DNA of 64,000 nt, from the NCBI RefSeq assembly GCF_900142065.1, contig NZ_FSRJ01000001.1, positions 1,054,001 to 1,118,000 of the forward strand, read 5' to 3'. Shown here in pieces: positions 37,916-48,763 of this stretch (the stretch's first letter is position 1; every line of letters begins with the position of its first letter). The notes beneath the pieces are model-generated. The model was given only the letters and a program-made list of their open reading frames with translations. It was not told where the DNA came from and made no database searches. This stretch comes from Agromyces cerinus subsp. cerinus. Lineage in GTDB: Bacteria > Actinomycetota > Actinomycetes > Actinomycetales > Microbacteriaceae. Made by a program: the position numbers and the translations under genes.

Positions 37916-38401
37916 GTGCTCACCTTCGTCCAGGTCGACCCGACGACCGAAGCCTCGCTCCAGATCCTCCGCCGGTACTACGACGACATCATCGGCCGCT
38001 ACAACGGGCGTCCTGCAACTGCAGCCGAGATCGAGGAGACGCTCGCCGAGGAACCGAGCGACGACCTGCGCGGCGAGACCGGAGCGTTCGTCGTCGCGCG
38101 CGAGGGCGAGGAAGTGCTCGGATGCGCCGGGGTGCGCTACATCGATGCTGCGACGGGTGAACTGACACGCGTCTTCGTCACGTCGGAGGCACGGGGCCGC
38201 GGGCTCGGCGCGGTCCTGATCGGCGAGGTCGAGCGGGTCGCGATGCGAGCAGGCCGAAGCCGGATGCGACTCGACGTGCGGGGTGATCTGGTCGAAGCGA
38301 GACGCCTGTATGGTCGCGCGGGATACCGCGAAGTGCCGGCGTTCAGCGACGCGCCCTACGCCGACCACTGGATGGCGAAGGATCTCGTCGAGCTCGAGTG
38401 A
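37916..38401 (+). CDS. GNAT-family N-acetyltransferase
   Basis: 161 residues. The acetyl-CoA-binding motif A is VTSEARGRGLGAVLIGEVER (R-G-R-G-L-G), followed by ARRLYGRAGYREVPAFSD, the usual GNAT end. Substrate unknown. Leaderless GTG: TAGCGT at 37904-37909 ends six bases before it, with no Shine-Dalgarno. Confidence 0.88.
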   Translation: MLTFVQVDPTTEASLQILRRYYDDIIGRYNGRPATAAEIEETLAEEPSDDLRGETGAFVVAREGEEVLGCAGVRYIDAATGELTRVFVTSEARGRGLGAVLIGEVERVAMRAGRSRMRLDVRGDLVEARRLYGRAGYREVPAFSDAPYADHWMAKDLVELE

Positions 38402-38421
38402 GCTGCAACGGGTGAAGAACC

Positions 38422-38457
38422 GTCGGGCGGTCGGCGCATCCGCGCCGACCGCCCGAC
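38422..38457. terminator. Strong bidirectional terminator
   Basis: Perfect 16-bp stem GTCGGGCGGTCGGCGC (38422-38437) with its complement (38442-38457) and an ATCC loop, between the convergent GNAT and phosphoesterase genes. No T-run, as is common in high-GC actinobacteria. Confidence 0.8.
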
Positions 38458-38467
38458 AGAGCGGGAT

Positions 38468-41400
38468 CTATCCGCAGGACCTCCGCTCGTACTCCACGTA
38501 CCTGGTGGTGGTGACGTCCTCCCCGTCGATCTCCGCGGTCGCCGTCACCGTCACCTCACCGGCCGGAAGCACCTGCTTCCGAGTCGAGAACGGGTGGAAC
38601 GCCTTCTCTCCGGGCGCCACGCCGTCGAACGACTTGTCGCCGAACTCGGTGGCGATCGAGACGTCGATCGGAACCTCCTCGGCGTTGACCACCTTGACGG
38701 ACAGCTTCGCCTTCGGCCCGGCACAACGGCTCTCGGCTGTCACGTCCATGGCGAGCTCCCGCGCAGGTTCGGCCCTCTTGGTGAACGCATGGATCGATCC
38801 GTCGTCGGTCAGCGCGTATAGCCAGTCGCCACTCACCGAGAGCGCCGAGGCGACGCCGCCGCCGAGGTCGTACGAGGCGACCAGCGAACCGTTCGCCCGG
38901 TCGAGGGCGAGCAGGCGGCCGTCCCACGTCCCGGCGTAGACCACGGACTCGGTGACGAGCGGATGCATCGCAGGCGACCCGACCGCGCCGGCACCGCATC
39001 CCGCCCGTCCGGGGTCGTCCGACGGTGCCTCGCCAGGCAGGTACCCGACCTCCGTCGCCCAGATCGGGGTGCTCGGGGTCTCCGACGCGGTGTCGTATGC
39101 CCTGATGACTCCGTCGATCGCCGCGACGTAGGCGATCTCGCCGCGAACCGCGGGACTCGTGACCGGCGGCGGGCCGGGCTCGCACTTCTCGCCGGAGAGG
39201 GCGGCGTGCCACAGCACGTGCCCGTCACCGGGATCATGCGCACGGACGCCGTCCTTCGTGACCGTCACGACCTTCGGTTCGCCCTGTTCGGGATCCGTGA
39301 GCGCCGGTGACGACATGCTCTGCAGGCCGCCGTTCGTGCCCGTGGAGCTCGTCCGCTGACAGGTCGACAGGTCGAACCCGATGAGCGTCTCGCTCGACCC
39401 GCTGTGCATCCAGGCACGGTTGCTCCCGGGCACGCGCACCGCCGTGCTGTGGAACTCGCCCCATGCCCCCGGAGCGGAGAACCCACCGGGGAGCTTGCTG
39501 CCGTCCGCCGCATCGCGGCAGATCACACTGCCCCATTCCTGGTACACCGCGACGGCGCGCCCCTCGGCAGGGAGGTCGAAGACGCTCACGGGTCCGCCGG
39601 CGCGTCCGTACCTTCGCACGGATGTCTCCTGGCGGTGCTCGTCGTCGATGGTCTCCCACACGACGGCTCCCGTTTCGGCGTCGAGCGCGTAGAGCCGTGC
39701 GTTCGACGTCGTGATGTACACCTTGCCCTCGTGCAGGGAAGGCGCCGACTCCGCATCGCCATCCAGATAGGTGCGCCAGAGCTCGGCACCGGTGCGGGCG
39801 TCGTACGCCAGCATCATGCTGTAGGGCGAATCGAATGCCTCCGACGCGACGATGACTCGCCCGTCGGCGATGACCGAGCCATTGAGGTTGAACTGCTCAC
39901 CCGTGTTCTGGACCCACTGCAGGTCGAGTTCGGCGCCCGGATCCGTCGCTGCCGACGAGCGCCCAGCCTCCGTTCCGCCCTGCCGTACCCAGTCCCCGTC
40001 GAACGCAGGTTGCTCGTCTGCCGCCTTCGTGACGCTGAACGAGGTCGATCGCTCGGGCCATCCGTTTCCGTCGGTGCCGACCACCGAGACGTCAGCGGTG
40101 TACTCGCCGGCGCGGAGTGACGGGATCTCGCTCACCGCGCGCGTCCAGGAGATTCGTGCCGGCGGGCATGGTTCGGGCCCGTCACCGCCAGGCTCCGCAT
40201 AGCAGTTCTCGCGACCGAGTGCGGCTGGGTCCCCGCCGAACTCCAGTTCCTCGGTCCAGACGACCCGCCCTCTGGCGTCATGCACCGTGACCGTGGCCGC
40301 AGCGGGTGTGCGTCCGTCGTCCTCTGCGTAGACCTGCACCGGAACGGGACTGCCCGCGTCGAATCGACCTCCCTCTCCCGGGCTCACGAGTGCGGCATCG
40401 TCATCGATCTCGAACTGCCGGTGCGTGCCGAACACGAGCCCGCGGTCCTCATTCTCCGGCGTCGACTCGTCATCGGTGATGGCCGAGAAGTCCAGGATCT
40501 TGTAGTCGGGGCGGGAACCATCGATTCCATACGTGCCCTGGTTGTTGATCTCGACCGAACGGGCGAATGCACCCCGCCGGTACTCCGCCTGCTGATTGTG
40601 CCCGGCAGCGAACATGCGTGTGTCGTATCGGGCGAGCTCATCGACGATCGGCTGCATCCCGGCGCCCGGACCCCACTTCGTGAACAGGGAACGGTGCGCG
40701 AAGACGAGCACCTGCTTGCCGACCGCGTGACGCTTGAGATCCTCCTTGAGCCACGCGAGCTGCGGCGCGAGGCCGCGTGCGTCGTAGTTGTCCTCGAGCA
40801 CCACGACATGGCGGCCGTTGCGGTCGAACGAGTACCACTCGGGTCCCATGTTCTGCCGCCAGAACTCCATGCTGCCGCCGTATCCCGAAGAGCCGGCCGG
40901 CCCGCCGACGTCGTGATTGCCCATCACGGGATAGAACGGATGCCCGAGGCCTCCATCGCGCAGACCGTTGCGCAGAACGTCGTAGCCCTTCTGCCGTCGC
41001 TCCGTCGCTGCGTAGTCGGTCACGGTGAGGTCACCGGTCGTGATCGTGAAGCTCGCGTCGTCCACCTCGGAGAGTGTGCGGACCCGTTCTGTCCACTGCG
41101 CGAGAGAGCCCTCCGCTGCCTCGTCGGTGAATCCGACGACCTCGGTGTCGGAGACCATCAGCCACGTCTCGGTCGGGTCGGAGGCGCGCTCGTCGGGGAC
41201 GAGACCGAGGTCGACGCCCTCGGCGGCGGAGCCGCTCGTGTCGACCTTCGCGAAGAACTGCGGCACGAAGTCGTCGCGCAGGGTCGGCGTGAAGCCGTCG
41301 GGCGAGACGACGCTGACCAGGTCGGTCGCGCGGCGGGCGGGATCGATGTCGATCTGGTACCGACCGCTCTCATCGGTCGTGGCCCAGACTTGGCCGTCCG

Positions 41401-42463
41401 TCACCGAGAGCCCCGCCATGCCGGGCTCGCCGTCGTCACGTGTGCCGTCGGCGTCCTGGTCGGTGTAGACGATTCCGCTGACCGGCACTTTGGTGGCGGT
41501 GGATCGTGGCGCGAGGGTGAAGGTGATGGGAGCGACGATCGGGTCGTACCCGTCGTTGGCGAGGAAGTGCGCCTTCCAGGTGCCGGCCGAGAGGCCGCCG
41601 CTGTCGAAGGTGACCGTGCCGGATGGGCCGGCCGTGTACTTCCACATGGTCGCGGCCACGGGACCGGGCACGTCAGCCGGCCGGTAGAGCCCCACCCAGT
41701 TCTTCGACGACGGCGTGTCCGTCTTGTAGCTGAACGTCAGCGGATCGCCCTCCTTGGGATTCTGCGTCACGAGCACCAGTTCGTCCGGCACCTCGGTCGC
41801 AGTGGCGGCATAGCCCGGCACCAACGCCAGAACGAGCGCGCCGACCAGTACGCCGGCGACGCCGCGGACCCGACGAGCGCGCCATGGGCGTCCGCTCGTC
41901 GAACCACGGGCGTTCGGACGTGTGCTCACATCGGCTCGGACCTTCCGAGACCGCATCATCCACACTCCGAACGCCACGGCGGCCGCAGCCACGAGGCCCG
42001 CGAGCAGCACCAGGAGGAACGGAATGGACGGTGCAACCGGATGCGCGCCCCCGGCGTCGACCACGGGCGTCGAGGGCTCGGCATTCACCGTCATGCCGTC
42101 GAAGTCCGTGACCACTCGAGTCAGCCCAGCCGAATCGACGAGCGACGAGAGATCGAGCGCCGACACCCGGCAGGCCCAGTTGAGCTCGACGACGACGCCA
42201 CCGGGCGCGCCGACCTCGGAGCCCGGATACGCGACCGCGTCGGCCGGACAGGGTGCGGCCACCCGAGTCCCGACGAAGTCCGCAGCGACGTCGACGCCGG
42301 CGATGCCCTCGGGCAACGTCAGCACCGCCATCGATGTCGAACCCGTGCGAACCACGAGTTCTGCCTGATGCTCACCGACGTGAGCGGAAGCCGGTACGGG
42401 GACCAGCGCTGTTGCGAGCGCAACGAGTAGGGAAGCGGCCGTGAGCCGCAATCGAGTTTTCAC
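38468..42463 (-). CDS. Fused membrane/secreted metallophosphoesterase with PQQ-like beta-propeller
   Basis: 1331 residues. Part 1 (1-170): signal peptide ending PASAHVG, an extracytoplasmic domain, then a membrane helix (147-169, [20 protein letters not shown]). Part 2 starts at a GTG codon (residue 179, base 41929) with a second complete signal peptide: basic [10 protein letters not shown] and hydrophobic [19 protein letters not shown]. Then come a carbohydrate/Fn3-like module, a SdrD B-like module ([19 protein letters not shown]), a calcineurin-like phosphoesterase ([38 protein letters not shown]) and a C-terminal PQQ-type propeller ([34 protein letters not shown]). Leaderless GTG 42463 after TAACCT. 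It follows the hupE gene on the same strand. It looks like two genes that lost the stop between them, or one gene with an internal start. Confidence 0.75.
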   Translation of the reverse strand: MKTRLRLTAASLLVALATALVPVPASAHVGEHQAELVVRTGSTSMAVLTLPEGIAGVDVAADFVGTRVAAPCPADAVAYPGSEVGAPGGVVVELNWACRVSALDLSSLVDSAGLTRVVTDFDGMTVNAEPSTPVVDAGGAHPVAPSIPFLLVLLAGLVAAAAVAFGVWMMRSRKVRADVSTRPNARGSTSGRPWRARRVRGVAGVLVGALVLALVPGYAATATEVPDELVLVTQNPKEGDPLTFSYKTDTPSSKNWVGLYRPADVPGPVAATMWKYTAGPSGTVTFDSGGLSAGTWKAHFLANDGYDPIVAPITFTLAPRSTATKVPVSGIVYTDQDADGTRDDGEPGMAGLSVTDGQVWATTDESGRYQIDIDPARRATDLVSVVSPDGFTPTLRDDFVPQFFAKVDTSGSAAEGVDLGLVPDERASDPTETWLMVSDTEVVGFTDEAAEGSLAQWTERVRTLSEVDDASFTITTGDLTVTDYAATERRQKGYDVLRNGLRDGGLGHPFYPVMGNHDVGGPAGSSGYGGSMEFWRQNMGPEWYSFDRNGRHVVVLEDNYDARGLAPQLAWLKEDLKRHAVGKQVLVFAHRSLFTKWGPGAGMQPIVDELARYDTRMFAAGHNQQAEYRRGAFARSVEINNQGTYGIDGSRPDYKILDFSAITDDESTPENEDRGLVFGTHRQFEIDDDAALVSPGEGGRFDAGSPVPVQVYAEDDGRTPAAATVTVHDARGRVVWTEELEFGGDPAALGRENCYAEPGGDGPEPCPPARISWTRAVSEIPSLRAGEYTADVSVVGTDGNGWPERSTSFSVTKAADEQPAFDGDWVRQGGTEAGRSSAATDPGAELDLQWVQNTGEQFNLNGSVIADGRVIVASEAFDSPYSMMLAYDARTGAELWRTYLDGDAESAPSLHEGKVYITTSNARLYALDAETGAVVWETIDDEHRQETSVRRYGRAGGPVSVFDLPAEGRAVAVYQEWGSVICRDAADGSKLPGGFSAPGAWGEFHSTAVRVPGSNRAWMHSGSSETLIGFDLSTCQRTSSTGTNGGLQSMSSPALTDPEQGEPKVVTVTKDGVRAHDPGDGHVLWHAALSGEKCEPGPPPVTSPAVRGEIAYVAAIDGVIRAYDTASETPSTPIWATEVGYLPGEAPSDDPGRAGCGAGAVGSPAMHPLVTESVVYAGTWDGRLLALDRANGSLVASYDLGGGVASALSVSGDWLYALTDDGSIHAFTKRAEPARELAMDVTAESRCAGPKAKLSVKVVNAEEVPIDVSIATEFGDKSFDGVAPGEKAFHPFSTRKQVLPAGEVTVTATAEIDGEDVTTTRYVEYERRSCG

Positions 42464-42603
42464 AGACGTGAGGTTATGGGCAGCACGAGCGCTGAAGGCC
42501 CGTGCTGACTGAGTGTTCGTCAGGAGTTCACCGGCGCAGAACCGGCTCTCTCCGCCGCACCGCGCCGTGCCGCGATCGGGGCGCACTCTGGACCGCAAGA
42601 GGG

Positions 42604-43809
42604 TCACTCGATGCCGAGCAGGCGCTGCACGAACCACACGAGACCCGTGACGGCGACCCCTGCCGCGACGATGGCGCTGCCGACGATCGAACCCGTCGCC
42701 GCCTGACGGCGCCACAGCATGAGCAGCGGGAACAGCACGACGATGATCCCGACCTGCACCGCTTCGATGCCCAGGTTGAACACCAGCAAGGACCAGAGGA
42801 GCGGCCACGAGAACGGTTCGTCGATACCGAGCGCACCGGCGAACCCGAGTCCGTGCATGAGGCCGAAACCGAACACCACGGCGAGCCTGGCCCAGTCGGC
42901 GGTGTCGAGGTTCCTCCAGCCCGACTGCACGACGAGTGACGCAGCCCGATCGCGACGTGCACGCCAGAGGTACCACGACGCGACCACGGCGATCGACAGC
43001 GCGATGACCGGCTCGACGATCGCCCCGGGAACCGAGATGACGCCGAGCGCTGCACACGTGAACGTCACCGAATGAGCGATCGTGAACGCCGTCGCGGCGA
43101 ACACCACGTCCCGAAGCCGCCGCGATCCGACGATGAGTGCGAGCAGGAAGAGCAGATGATCGATGCCGTACAGCAGGTGCTCGGCGCCCAGGACGAAGTA
43201 GTGCGAGAAGCGCTCGAGCATCGGCTGTTCCGTGTCGAACTCGGGTGCCTCTCGATTCAGCGTCGCGGTGCTCGTGCGCCCATCGAGTCGGTACTCGACG
43301 ATCGTGACGGCGCTCCGCACGAACTGTTCCTCGTCCGGGAACAGGGTGCTGCGGAACTCGTGCGTGGCAGCCGGCTCGCACGCGAAGTCGAGCGTGAGGA
43401 GCGCGTAGGGAACGTCATGCCGTTCGATCATCCCGAACGCGCCGACCTGCGCGGGTTCGCAGGCTCGCCCGTCAGCACTCACCTCGAAACGGTCGGTCAC
43501 ATAGCCGACGATGGCGTCGGCATGCGCGTCGAGAACCGTGGGCGCCTCCCCCGCCTCCAACGCTGCCGTCCCCTCCTCGACGAGCTGCGGCACGTCTTCG
43601 CTCTCCGCCACCGAAGCGACGAGCAGGTCGTACTCGAGACCGATCTCCGTGCGAACCGCGGCGGTGCCCGATGGGGTCGCATCGACGTAGACGACCGTGG
43701 AGAATCCGTGCGCCGCGCCCGAGGCCGCGGGCACGACGGCGGCCACGACGACGAGCACCAGCGCGAAGACCGGGAGGAGGGCACGTCGAATAGCGAGAGG
43801 GATGGGCAT
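42604..43809 (-). CDS. HupE/UreJ-family membrane protein with ectodomain
   Basis: 401 residues. A signal peptide (about 1-32, ending ASGAAHGF), an extracytoplasmic domain of about 190 residues, then six or seven membrane segments with HupE signatures: [47 protein letters not shown]. The conserved histidines are typical of HupE/UreJ proteins, which are linked to metal (Ni, Cu) uptake. ATG 43809 has AAGGAG five bases upstream. The ectodomain resembles in layout part 1 of the downstream fused protein, 140 bases away, suggesting the two work together. Confidence 0.85.
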   Translation of the reverse strand: MPIPLAIRRALLPVFALVLVVVAAVVPAASGAAHGFSTVVYVDATPSGTAAVRTEIGLEYDLLVASVAESEDVPQLVEEGTAALEAGEAPTVLDAHADAIVGYVTDRFEVSADGRACEPAQVGAFGMIERHDVPYALLTLDFACEPAATHEFRSTLFPDEEQFVRSAVTIVEYRLDGRTSTATLNREAPEFDTEQPMLERFSHYFVLGAEHLLYGIDHLLFLLALIVGSRRLRDVVFAATAFTIAHSVTFTCAALGVISVPGAIVEPVIALSIAVVASWYLWRARRDRAASLVVQSGWRNLDTADWARLAVVFGFGLMHGLGFAGALGIDEPFSWPLLWSLLVFNLGIEAVQVGIIVVLFPLLMLWRRQAATGSIVGSAIVAAGVAVTGLVWFVQRLLGIE

Positions 43810-43934
43810 CAGGCTCCTTCGTAGAACGCAGATGCTCCAACAATCGGGTGAACGGAATCTGGCCGGACGAGGAACGCACGCCTGCGGAGCCCGTCGGCGC
43901 GGCGATGACGGCTCAGCATCGCCCGACAACAGAA

Positions 43935-43965
43935 AAGCCCCGCATTCACATGGAATGCGGGGCTT
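43935..43965 (-). terminator. Terminator of the tRNA-Asn transcript
   Basis: 13-bp stem AAGCCCCGCATTC (43935-43947) with GAATGCGGGGCTT (43953-43965) and a 5-base loop. On the minus strand it is followed by TTTTCT, a classical intrinsic terminator starting five bases after the tRNA. Confidence 0.88.
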
Positions 43966-43969
43966 GTCG

Positions 43970-44042
43970 CTCCCCCACTTGGACTCGAACCAAGAACCTA
44001 CCGGTTAACAGCCGATTGCTCTGCCAATTGAGCTATGGAGGA
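43970..44042 (-). tRNA. tRNA-Asn (anticodon GTT)
   Basis: 73-nt cloverleaf: acceptor TCCTCCA with TGGGGGA, D-arm AGCTCAATTGGCAGAGC, anticodon arm TCGGC-TGTTAAC-CGGTA region with anticodon GTT, T-arm CTTGG-TTCGAGT-CCAAG. CCA not encoded. Confidence 0.95.
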
Positions 44043-44133
44043 TCGCTTGTTCAGCGATGGATACTCTAGCAAAAGGTTCGCCCGAGTCCCAATCCGAGGC
44101 GGCCTCGACAATGCCGAGCCCGACGACACCGGA

Positions 44134-45150
44134 TCAGTAGCCCGCGACGGGATCGATCCTGCCCTCGAAGCCCCCGTCGCCGAGGAACGCGCGCACGTTC
44201 TGCGAGATGCGCTCGGCGAAGAGCGGCACCGTCATCTCCTCGGTGTCGGCGACGTGCGGCGTCACGATGCAGTTCGGCGCCTGCCAGAGCGGATGTCCCG
44301 CGGGCAGCGGTTCGGGATCGGTGACATCGAGCCCGGCTCCCCCGAGGTGGCCCGACTCCAGGGCATCGACGAGCGCGTCGGTGTCGACGAGACCGCCGCG
44401 CGCCACGTTGACGAGCACGGCGCCACGAGGCATCCGCTGCAGCTCTGCCGCGCCGATCAGGCCGCGGGAGTCGCCGGTGAGGGCTGCTGCGAGCACGACG
44501 ACGTCGGCGCCGTCGAGCGCCTCGCCGAGTCGTGCCGTCGGGAGCGTGAGATCAGCCCCGACCACGGGCTCCGCGCTGCGTCGTACGACCGTCACGCGCG
44601 CCCCGAACGGCGCGAGCAGGCGCAGGAGTTCGACGGCGATGCCGCCGGCGCCCACGATCACGACATTCGCGCCGTAGAGCGTGCGGCCGAGTTCGTCGAC
44701 CTGCCACGACGTCGCCCGCACACGCCTCGGGAGCTCGCGCAGCACTGCGAGCACGAGCATGAGCGCGTGCTCGGCGACGGGCTGCGCATACGCGCCCTTC
44801 GCGCTCGTCCAGACCCGACCGTCGCCCGCGGCGCGCTCGATGAGCCCGGCGAACGCGTCGACGCCGGCCCACGGCAGCTGCAGCCAGCCGATCGCGGGAT
44901 GCTCGTCGAGCACCCGGGCGAGATCGTCGCTTCCGGATGCCGCGGTCCACACGAGTCCGCGCGTCGCCGCGGTCAGCGGGGCGACGACTCCCCCGGCCCG
45001 CTCGACCGCGTCGACGAATGCCGGCCCGGCGTCGGGCAGGATCGCCACCGGCCCCGCCTCGACCGGAGTCGAGGCGGCATGACGACCGTCGGCGGCGCCG
45101 AGCACGACGTGGTGCCGTGCGCGCGTTACGGATGCCGCGGCATCCGTCAT
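44134..45150 (-). CDS. D-isomer-specific 2-hydroxyacid dehydrogenase
   Basis: 338 residues. NAD(P)-binding motif VVIVGAGGIAVELLRLL; catalytic Arg in LVNVARGGLVDTD, Glu in DVTDPEPLPAGHP, His in CIVTPHVADTEE. The family reduces 2-keto acids or oxidises D-2-hydroxyacids. The ATG at 45150 overlaps the ABC ATPase stop (ATGA), making it the last gene of the oligopeptide-type transporter operon, which suggests that the imported compound yields a 2-keto or 2-hydroxy acid. Confidence 0.9.
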   Translation of the reverse strand: MTDAAASVTRARHHVVLGAADGRHAASTPVEAGPVAILPDAGPAFVDAVERAGGVVAPLTAATRGLVWTAASGSDDLARVLDEHPAIGWLQLPWAGVDAFAGLIERAAGDGRVWTSAKGAYAQPVAEHALMLVLAVLRELPRRVRATSWQVDELGRTLYGANVVIVGAGGIAVELLRLLAPFGARVTVVRRSAEPVVGADLTLPTARLGEALDGADVVVLAAALTGDSRGLIGAAELQRMPRGAVLVNVARGGLVDTDALVDALESGHLGGAGLDVTDPEPLPAGHPLWQAPNCIVTPHVADTEEMTVPLFAERISQNVRAFLGDGGFEGRIDPVAGY

Positions 45151-46007
45151 ACCGAAGGACCCAGATCGAGGTCGTCGATCACGGCATGTCCGGCGTCGAG
45201 CGCACCGGCCAGGGCCTTCACGTACGGGTGCTTCGGGTCGTCGAGCACCTCATCGATCGTGCCGATGGCGACGAGCCGGCCCCGGTCGAGCACCGCGACG
45301 CGCTCGGCGGTGCTTCGCAGCACGGGCAGGTCGTGGCTGATGATGACTGCCGAGAAGGTGTGCTCGTGCCGGAGCTCGCCGATCAGCTGCGCCACGACGT
45401 CGCGCACCGTGAGATCGATGCCGGCCGTGGGTTCGTCGGCGATGAGCACCGCCGGACCCAGCACGAGCGCGCGGGCCAGCGCGACCCGCTGCCGTTGGCC
45501 GCCCGAGAGCTCGTACGGGTACAGGTCGAGCTTGCCGAGCGAGAGCCGCACCCCGTCGAGCATCGTGGCGACCCGGGTCGCCAGCGCACGCGCGTTGTAC
45601 CGGTGGTCGCGCTCGAGGATCGGCTCGCCGATGATCTCGGCCACGGTGCGGTCGGCGGGCAGTGTCGACGCGGCGTCCTGCGGGAGGTAGCCGACGTGGA
45701 ACTGGTACTCGGGCACCTTGCGCTTCGGGATGCGGCGGAGCGACTGCCCGAGCACAGTGACGTCGCCGCCGGTGATGAGCGGCCGGCCGTCGGCCGCACG
45801 CGTGTCGAACGCGACGCCCGAGAGCAGCTTGGCGAGGGTGCTCTTGCCGCTGCCGGCGCTGCCGAGCAGCCCGAGCACCTCCCCCGGCGCGACGGTGAGG
45901 CTCAGCCCGTGCAGCGCGACGTGCGCGGGACTCGGACCCCTCGCCGGATACTCGACCGACAGGTCGTCGAACACGATCGGGTAGCCGTGGGCGGCGCCAC
46001 GCATCAC
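45147..46007 (-). CDS. ABC transporter ATP-binding protein (third ATPase domain of the operon)
   Basis: 286 residues. Walker A GLLGSAGSGKSTLAKLL, Q-loop GYLPQDAAS, signature LSGGQRQRVALARAL, Walker B VLIADEPTAG, switch ISHDLPV. It is a DppD/F-like subunit with the usual C-terminal KHPYVKAL segment. Since the upstream gene already encodes two fused ATPase domains, this is an extra one. Start and stop both overlap neighbours by ATGA. Confidence 0.92.
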   Translation of the reverse strand: MMRGAAHGYPIVFDDLSVEYPARGPSPAHVALHGLSLTVAPGEVLGLLGSAGSGKSTLAKLLSGVAFDTRAADGRPLITGGDVTVLGQSLRRIPKRKVPEYQFHVGYLPQDAASTLPADRTVAEIIGEPILERDHRYNARALATRVATMLDGVRLSLGKLDLYPYELSGGQRQRVALARALVLGPAVLIADEPTAGIDLTVRDVVAQLIGELRHEHTFSAVIISHDLPVLRSTAERVAVLDRGRLVAIGTIDEVLDDPKHPYVKALAGALDAGHAVIDDLDLGPSV

Positions 46008-47692
46008 ACTGCCTCCCGGAGCCGGCGAAGCTCTTCGCGGCGCTCGGCCTGGGCGACCGGATCGGGAACCGGCAGCGACGCGAGCAGTCGTTGCGTGTAC
46101 GGGTCGCGCGGTGCGCCGAGCACCTCGGCACCCGTGCCCTCCTCGACCAGCGAGCCGCGGTAGAGCACGGCGATGCGATCGGCGAGGATGTCGACGACGG
46201 CGAGGTCGTGGCTGATGAAGAGCGAGGCGAAGCCGAACTCGCGCTGCAGCTCGGCGAAGAGCTCGAGCACGCGGGCCTGCACCGAGACGTCGAGCGCCGA
46301 GGTGGGCTCGTCTGCGATCAGGAGTTCGGGCTCGAGCGCGAGCGCGCGGGCGAGGCTCGCGCGCTGGCGCTGTCCGCCCGAGAGCTCATGCGGATAGCGG
46401 TCGCCGTAGGCCTTCGGCAGCTGCACCGCCTCGAGCAGTTCGTCGACCCGCTTGCGCGCCGCGGCCGGGTTCGATGCCCTGCCGTGGATCACGAGGGGCT
46501 CGGCGACGCACTCGGCGATCGTCAGCAGCGGGTTGAAGCTCGACGCGGGGTCTTGGAAGACGAAGCCGATGCGGCTGCGAAGGGGCCGGAACTCGCGCTC
46601 GCGCACCCCGTTCATCTCGTGACCGAGCACGCGCAGCGAACCGCCCGTGACCTTCGTCAGCCCCGCGATCGCACGGCCGATGGTGGTCTTGCCCGAGCCC
46701 GACTCCCCCACGAGCCCGAGCACTTCGCCCGGACGGATCACGAAGTCGACACCGCCGACGGCCTGGAATCCTGGCTTCCCGAAGCGGCCCGGGTAGACGA
46801 TCTCGAGACCGGATGCCTCGACGACTGGCGTCTGCTCCACCCAGTCGGCCGGTCGCTTCGCCGCGCGTTCGATGGCGCTCGCCGTGCCGGTGCCGACGTA
46901 CGGCACCGCGGCGAGCAGTGCCTTCGTGTACTCGGCCTGGGGCGAGGCGAAGAGCGTCTTGGCGTCGGCCTCTTCGACCACCTTGCCCTGGTACATCACG
47001 GCCACGCGGTCGGCGAGGTCGGCGACGACGCCCATGTTGTGCGTGATGAGCACGATGCCCATGCCGAACTCGTCGCGGCAACGGCGGAGCAGATCAAGGA
47101 TCTCGGCCTGCACCGTCACGTCGAGCGCCGTGGTCGGCTCGTCGGCGACGATGAGCCCGGGGTCGAGCACGAGGGCCATGGCGATGACGATGCGCTGCTT
47201 CTGGCCTCCCGAGAACTGGTGCGGGTAGTGATCGACGCGGTGCTCGGGGTCGGGGATGCCGACCCGACCGAGGATCTCGATCGCCTTCGCCCGCGCGTCC
47301 TTCGCCGAGATCGACGAGTGGGCGCGGAGGCCTTCGATGATCTGCCAGCCGACGGTGTACACGGGATTCAGGGCGCTCGAGGGCTCCTGGAACACCATCG
47401 CGACATCCGTGCCCCTGACGGCACGCAGCTGCTTCTTCGAGAGCGACACGACGTCGCTCTCGGCGGTGCCGGCCTTGTTCGAGAGGATGACGGCGCCGCT
47501 CGCGGTGGCCGTATCGGGCAGCAGGCCGAGGATCGTCTTCGCGGTGACGGTCTTGCCCGACCCCGACTCGCCGACGATCGCGAGGACCTCGCCGCGCTCG
47601 ACCTTCAGCGAGACGTCGTCGACGGCCTTGACGGCGCCGGCGTCGGTGGCGAACGAGACGCCGAGCCGCTCGATGTTGACGACCGTGCTCAT
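46004..47692 (-). CDS. Fused oligopeptide ABC transporter ATPase (DppD-DppF type)
   Basis: 562 residues containing two complete ATPase domains. First: VGESGSGKTVTAKTILGL, FSGGQKQRIVIAMAL, LIVADEPTTALD. Second: VGESGSGKTTIGRAIAGL, LSGGQRQRASLARAL, LLIADEPTSALD. Each has the oligopeptide-family C-terminal motif (SPQAEYTKALLAAVPYV, PRDPYTQRLLASLPVP). ATG 47692 overlaps the DppC stop. Energises the two permease subunits. Confidence 0.94.
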   Translation of the reverse strand: MSTVVNIERLGVSFATDAGAVKAVDDVSLKVERGEVLAIVGESGSGKTVTAKTILGLLPDTATASGAVILSNKAGTAESDVVSLSKKQLRAVRGTDVAMVFQEPSSALNPVYTVGWQIIEGLRAHSSISAKDARAKAIEILGRVGIPDPEHRVDHYPHQFSGGQKQRIVIAMALVLDPGLIVADEPTTALDVTVQAEILDLLRRCRDEFGMGIVLITHNMGVVADLADRVAVMYQGKVVEEADAKTLFASPQAEYTKALLAAVPYVGTGTASAIERAAKRPADWVEQTPVVEASGLEIVYPGRFGKPGFQAVGGVDFVIRPGEVLGLVGESGSGKTTIGRAIAGLTKVTGGSLRVLGHEMNGVREREFRPLRSRIGFVFQDPASSFNPLLTIAECVAEPLVIHGRASNPAAARKRVDELLEAVQLPKAYGDRYPHELSGGQRQRASLARALALEPELLIADEPTSALDVSVQARVLELFAELQREFGFASLFISHDLAVVDILADRIAVLYRGSLVEEGTGAEVLGAPRDPYTQRLLASLPVPDPVAQAERREELRRLREAV

Positions 47693-48762
47693 GAGCGGAC
47701 CTCGATTCCGTGTTCGTCGAATGATTCGCCGTCTTCGAGACCCGCGAGCCCTCCGGGACCCGCGATCAGCGTGCCGCCGGGAACGACCGAGGTCTCGGCG
47801 ACCTCGCCGGATGCCTGCGCGACGCGCCGACGGCCGCGCAGGCGCGGGTCGGCGAGGTCGTTCAGGCTCTCGCCGACGAGCGTGATGCCGAGCACCACGA
47901 GCACGATCGCGAGGCCCGGGTAGAGCGCCGTCCACCAGATGCCGCTCGAGACGTCGGAGAGCGCCTTGTTGAGGTCGTAGCCCCACTCCGCCGCCGCCGT
48001 CGGCTCGATGCCGAAGCCGAGGAAGCCGAGGCCCGCGAGGGTCAGGATTGCCTCGGACGCGTTCAGCGTGAAGATCAGCGGCAGGGTGCGGGTGGCGTTG
48101 CGCAGCACGTGGCGGAACATGACCCGGCCGTTCGAGGCGCCGAGCACCTTGGCCGACTCGACGTACGCCTCGGCCTTGATGCGCACCGTCTCGGCGCGGA
48201 TCACCCGGAAGTACTGCGGGATGAACACGACCGTGATCGAGATCGCCGCGGCGAAGACGCCGCCCCACAGGTTCGACTGGCCGCCCGAGATGACGATCGC
48301 CATGACGATCGCGAGCAGCAGCGATGGGAAGGCGTAGATCGCGTCGCACACCACGACGAGCACGCGGTCGAGCCAACCGCCGAAGTAGCCGGAGACGAGG
48401 CCGAGCAGCACGCCCGCGAAGAGCGACAGGATCACCGCGATGACGATGACGTACAGGGCGGTCTGCGCGCCCCACAGCACGCGCGAGAGCACGTCGTAGC
48501 CGCCGACCGTCGTGCCGAAGAGGTGTTCGGCCGACGGCGGCTGCTGGCTGCCGAAGGGACCCTCGAGGTCGCGCAACTGCGCGAAGCCGAACGGGGCGAT
48601 GAGCGGCGCGAAGATCGCGACGAGCACGAAGAGGCCGGTGAGCACGAGGCCCACGACGAGCATGCCGCGCTGGAGGCCGACGCTCTGGCGCACCTGGTGC
48701 ACGACGGGAAGACGGTCGCGCAGGCGCCGCTTCGGCGGCTGGATGACGGTGTCGGTCGACAT
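47689..48762 (-). CDS. Oligopeptide-type ABC permease, DppC-like
   Basis: 357 residues, six membrane segments. N-terminal OppC_N region (LFVLVAIFAPLIAPFGFAQL) and the EAA loop AEAYVESAKVLGASNGRVMF that docks the ATPase. The C-terminal 40 residues form an extra hydrophilic tail. One base separates it from the DppB stop. Confidence 0.92.
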   Translation of the reverse strand: MSTDTVIQPPKRRLRDRLPVVHQVRQSVGLQRGMLVVGLVLTGLFVLVAIFAPLIAPFGFAQLRDLEGPFGSQQPPSAEHLFGTTVGGYDVLSRVLWGAQTALYVIVIAVILSLFAGVLLGLVSGYFGGWLDRVLVVVCDAIYAFPSLLLAIVMAIVISGGQSNLWGGVFAAAISITVVFIPQYFRVIRAETVRIKAEAYVESAKVLGASNGRVMFRHVLRNATRTLPLIFTLNASEAILTLAGLGFLGFGIEPTAAAEWGYDLNKALSDVSSGIWWTALYPGLAIVLVVLGITLVGESLNDLADPRLRGRRRVAQASGEVAETSVVPGGTLIAGPGGLAGLEDGESFDEHGIEVRS

Positions 48763-48763
48763 G

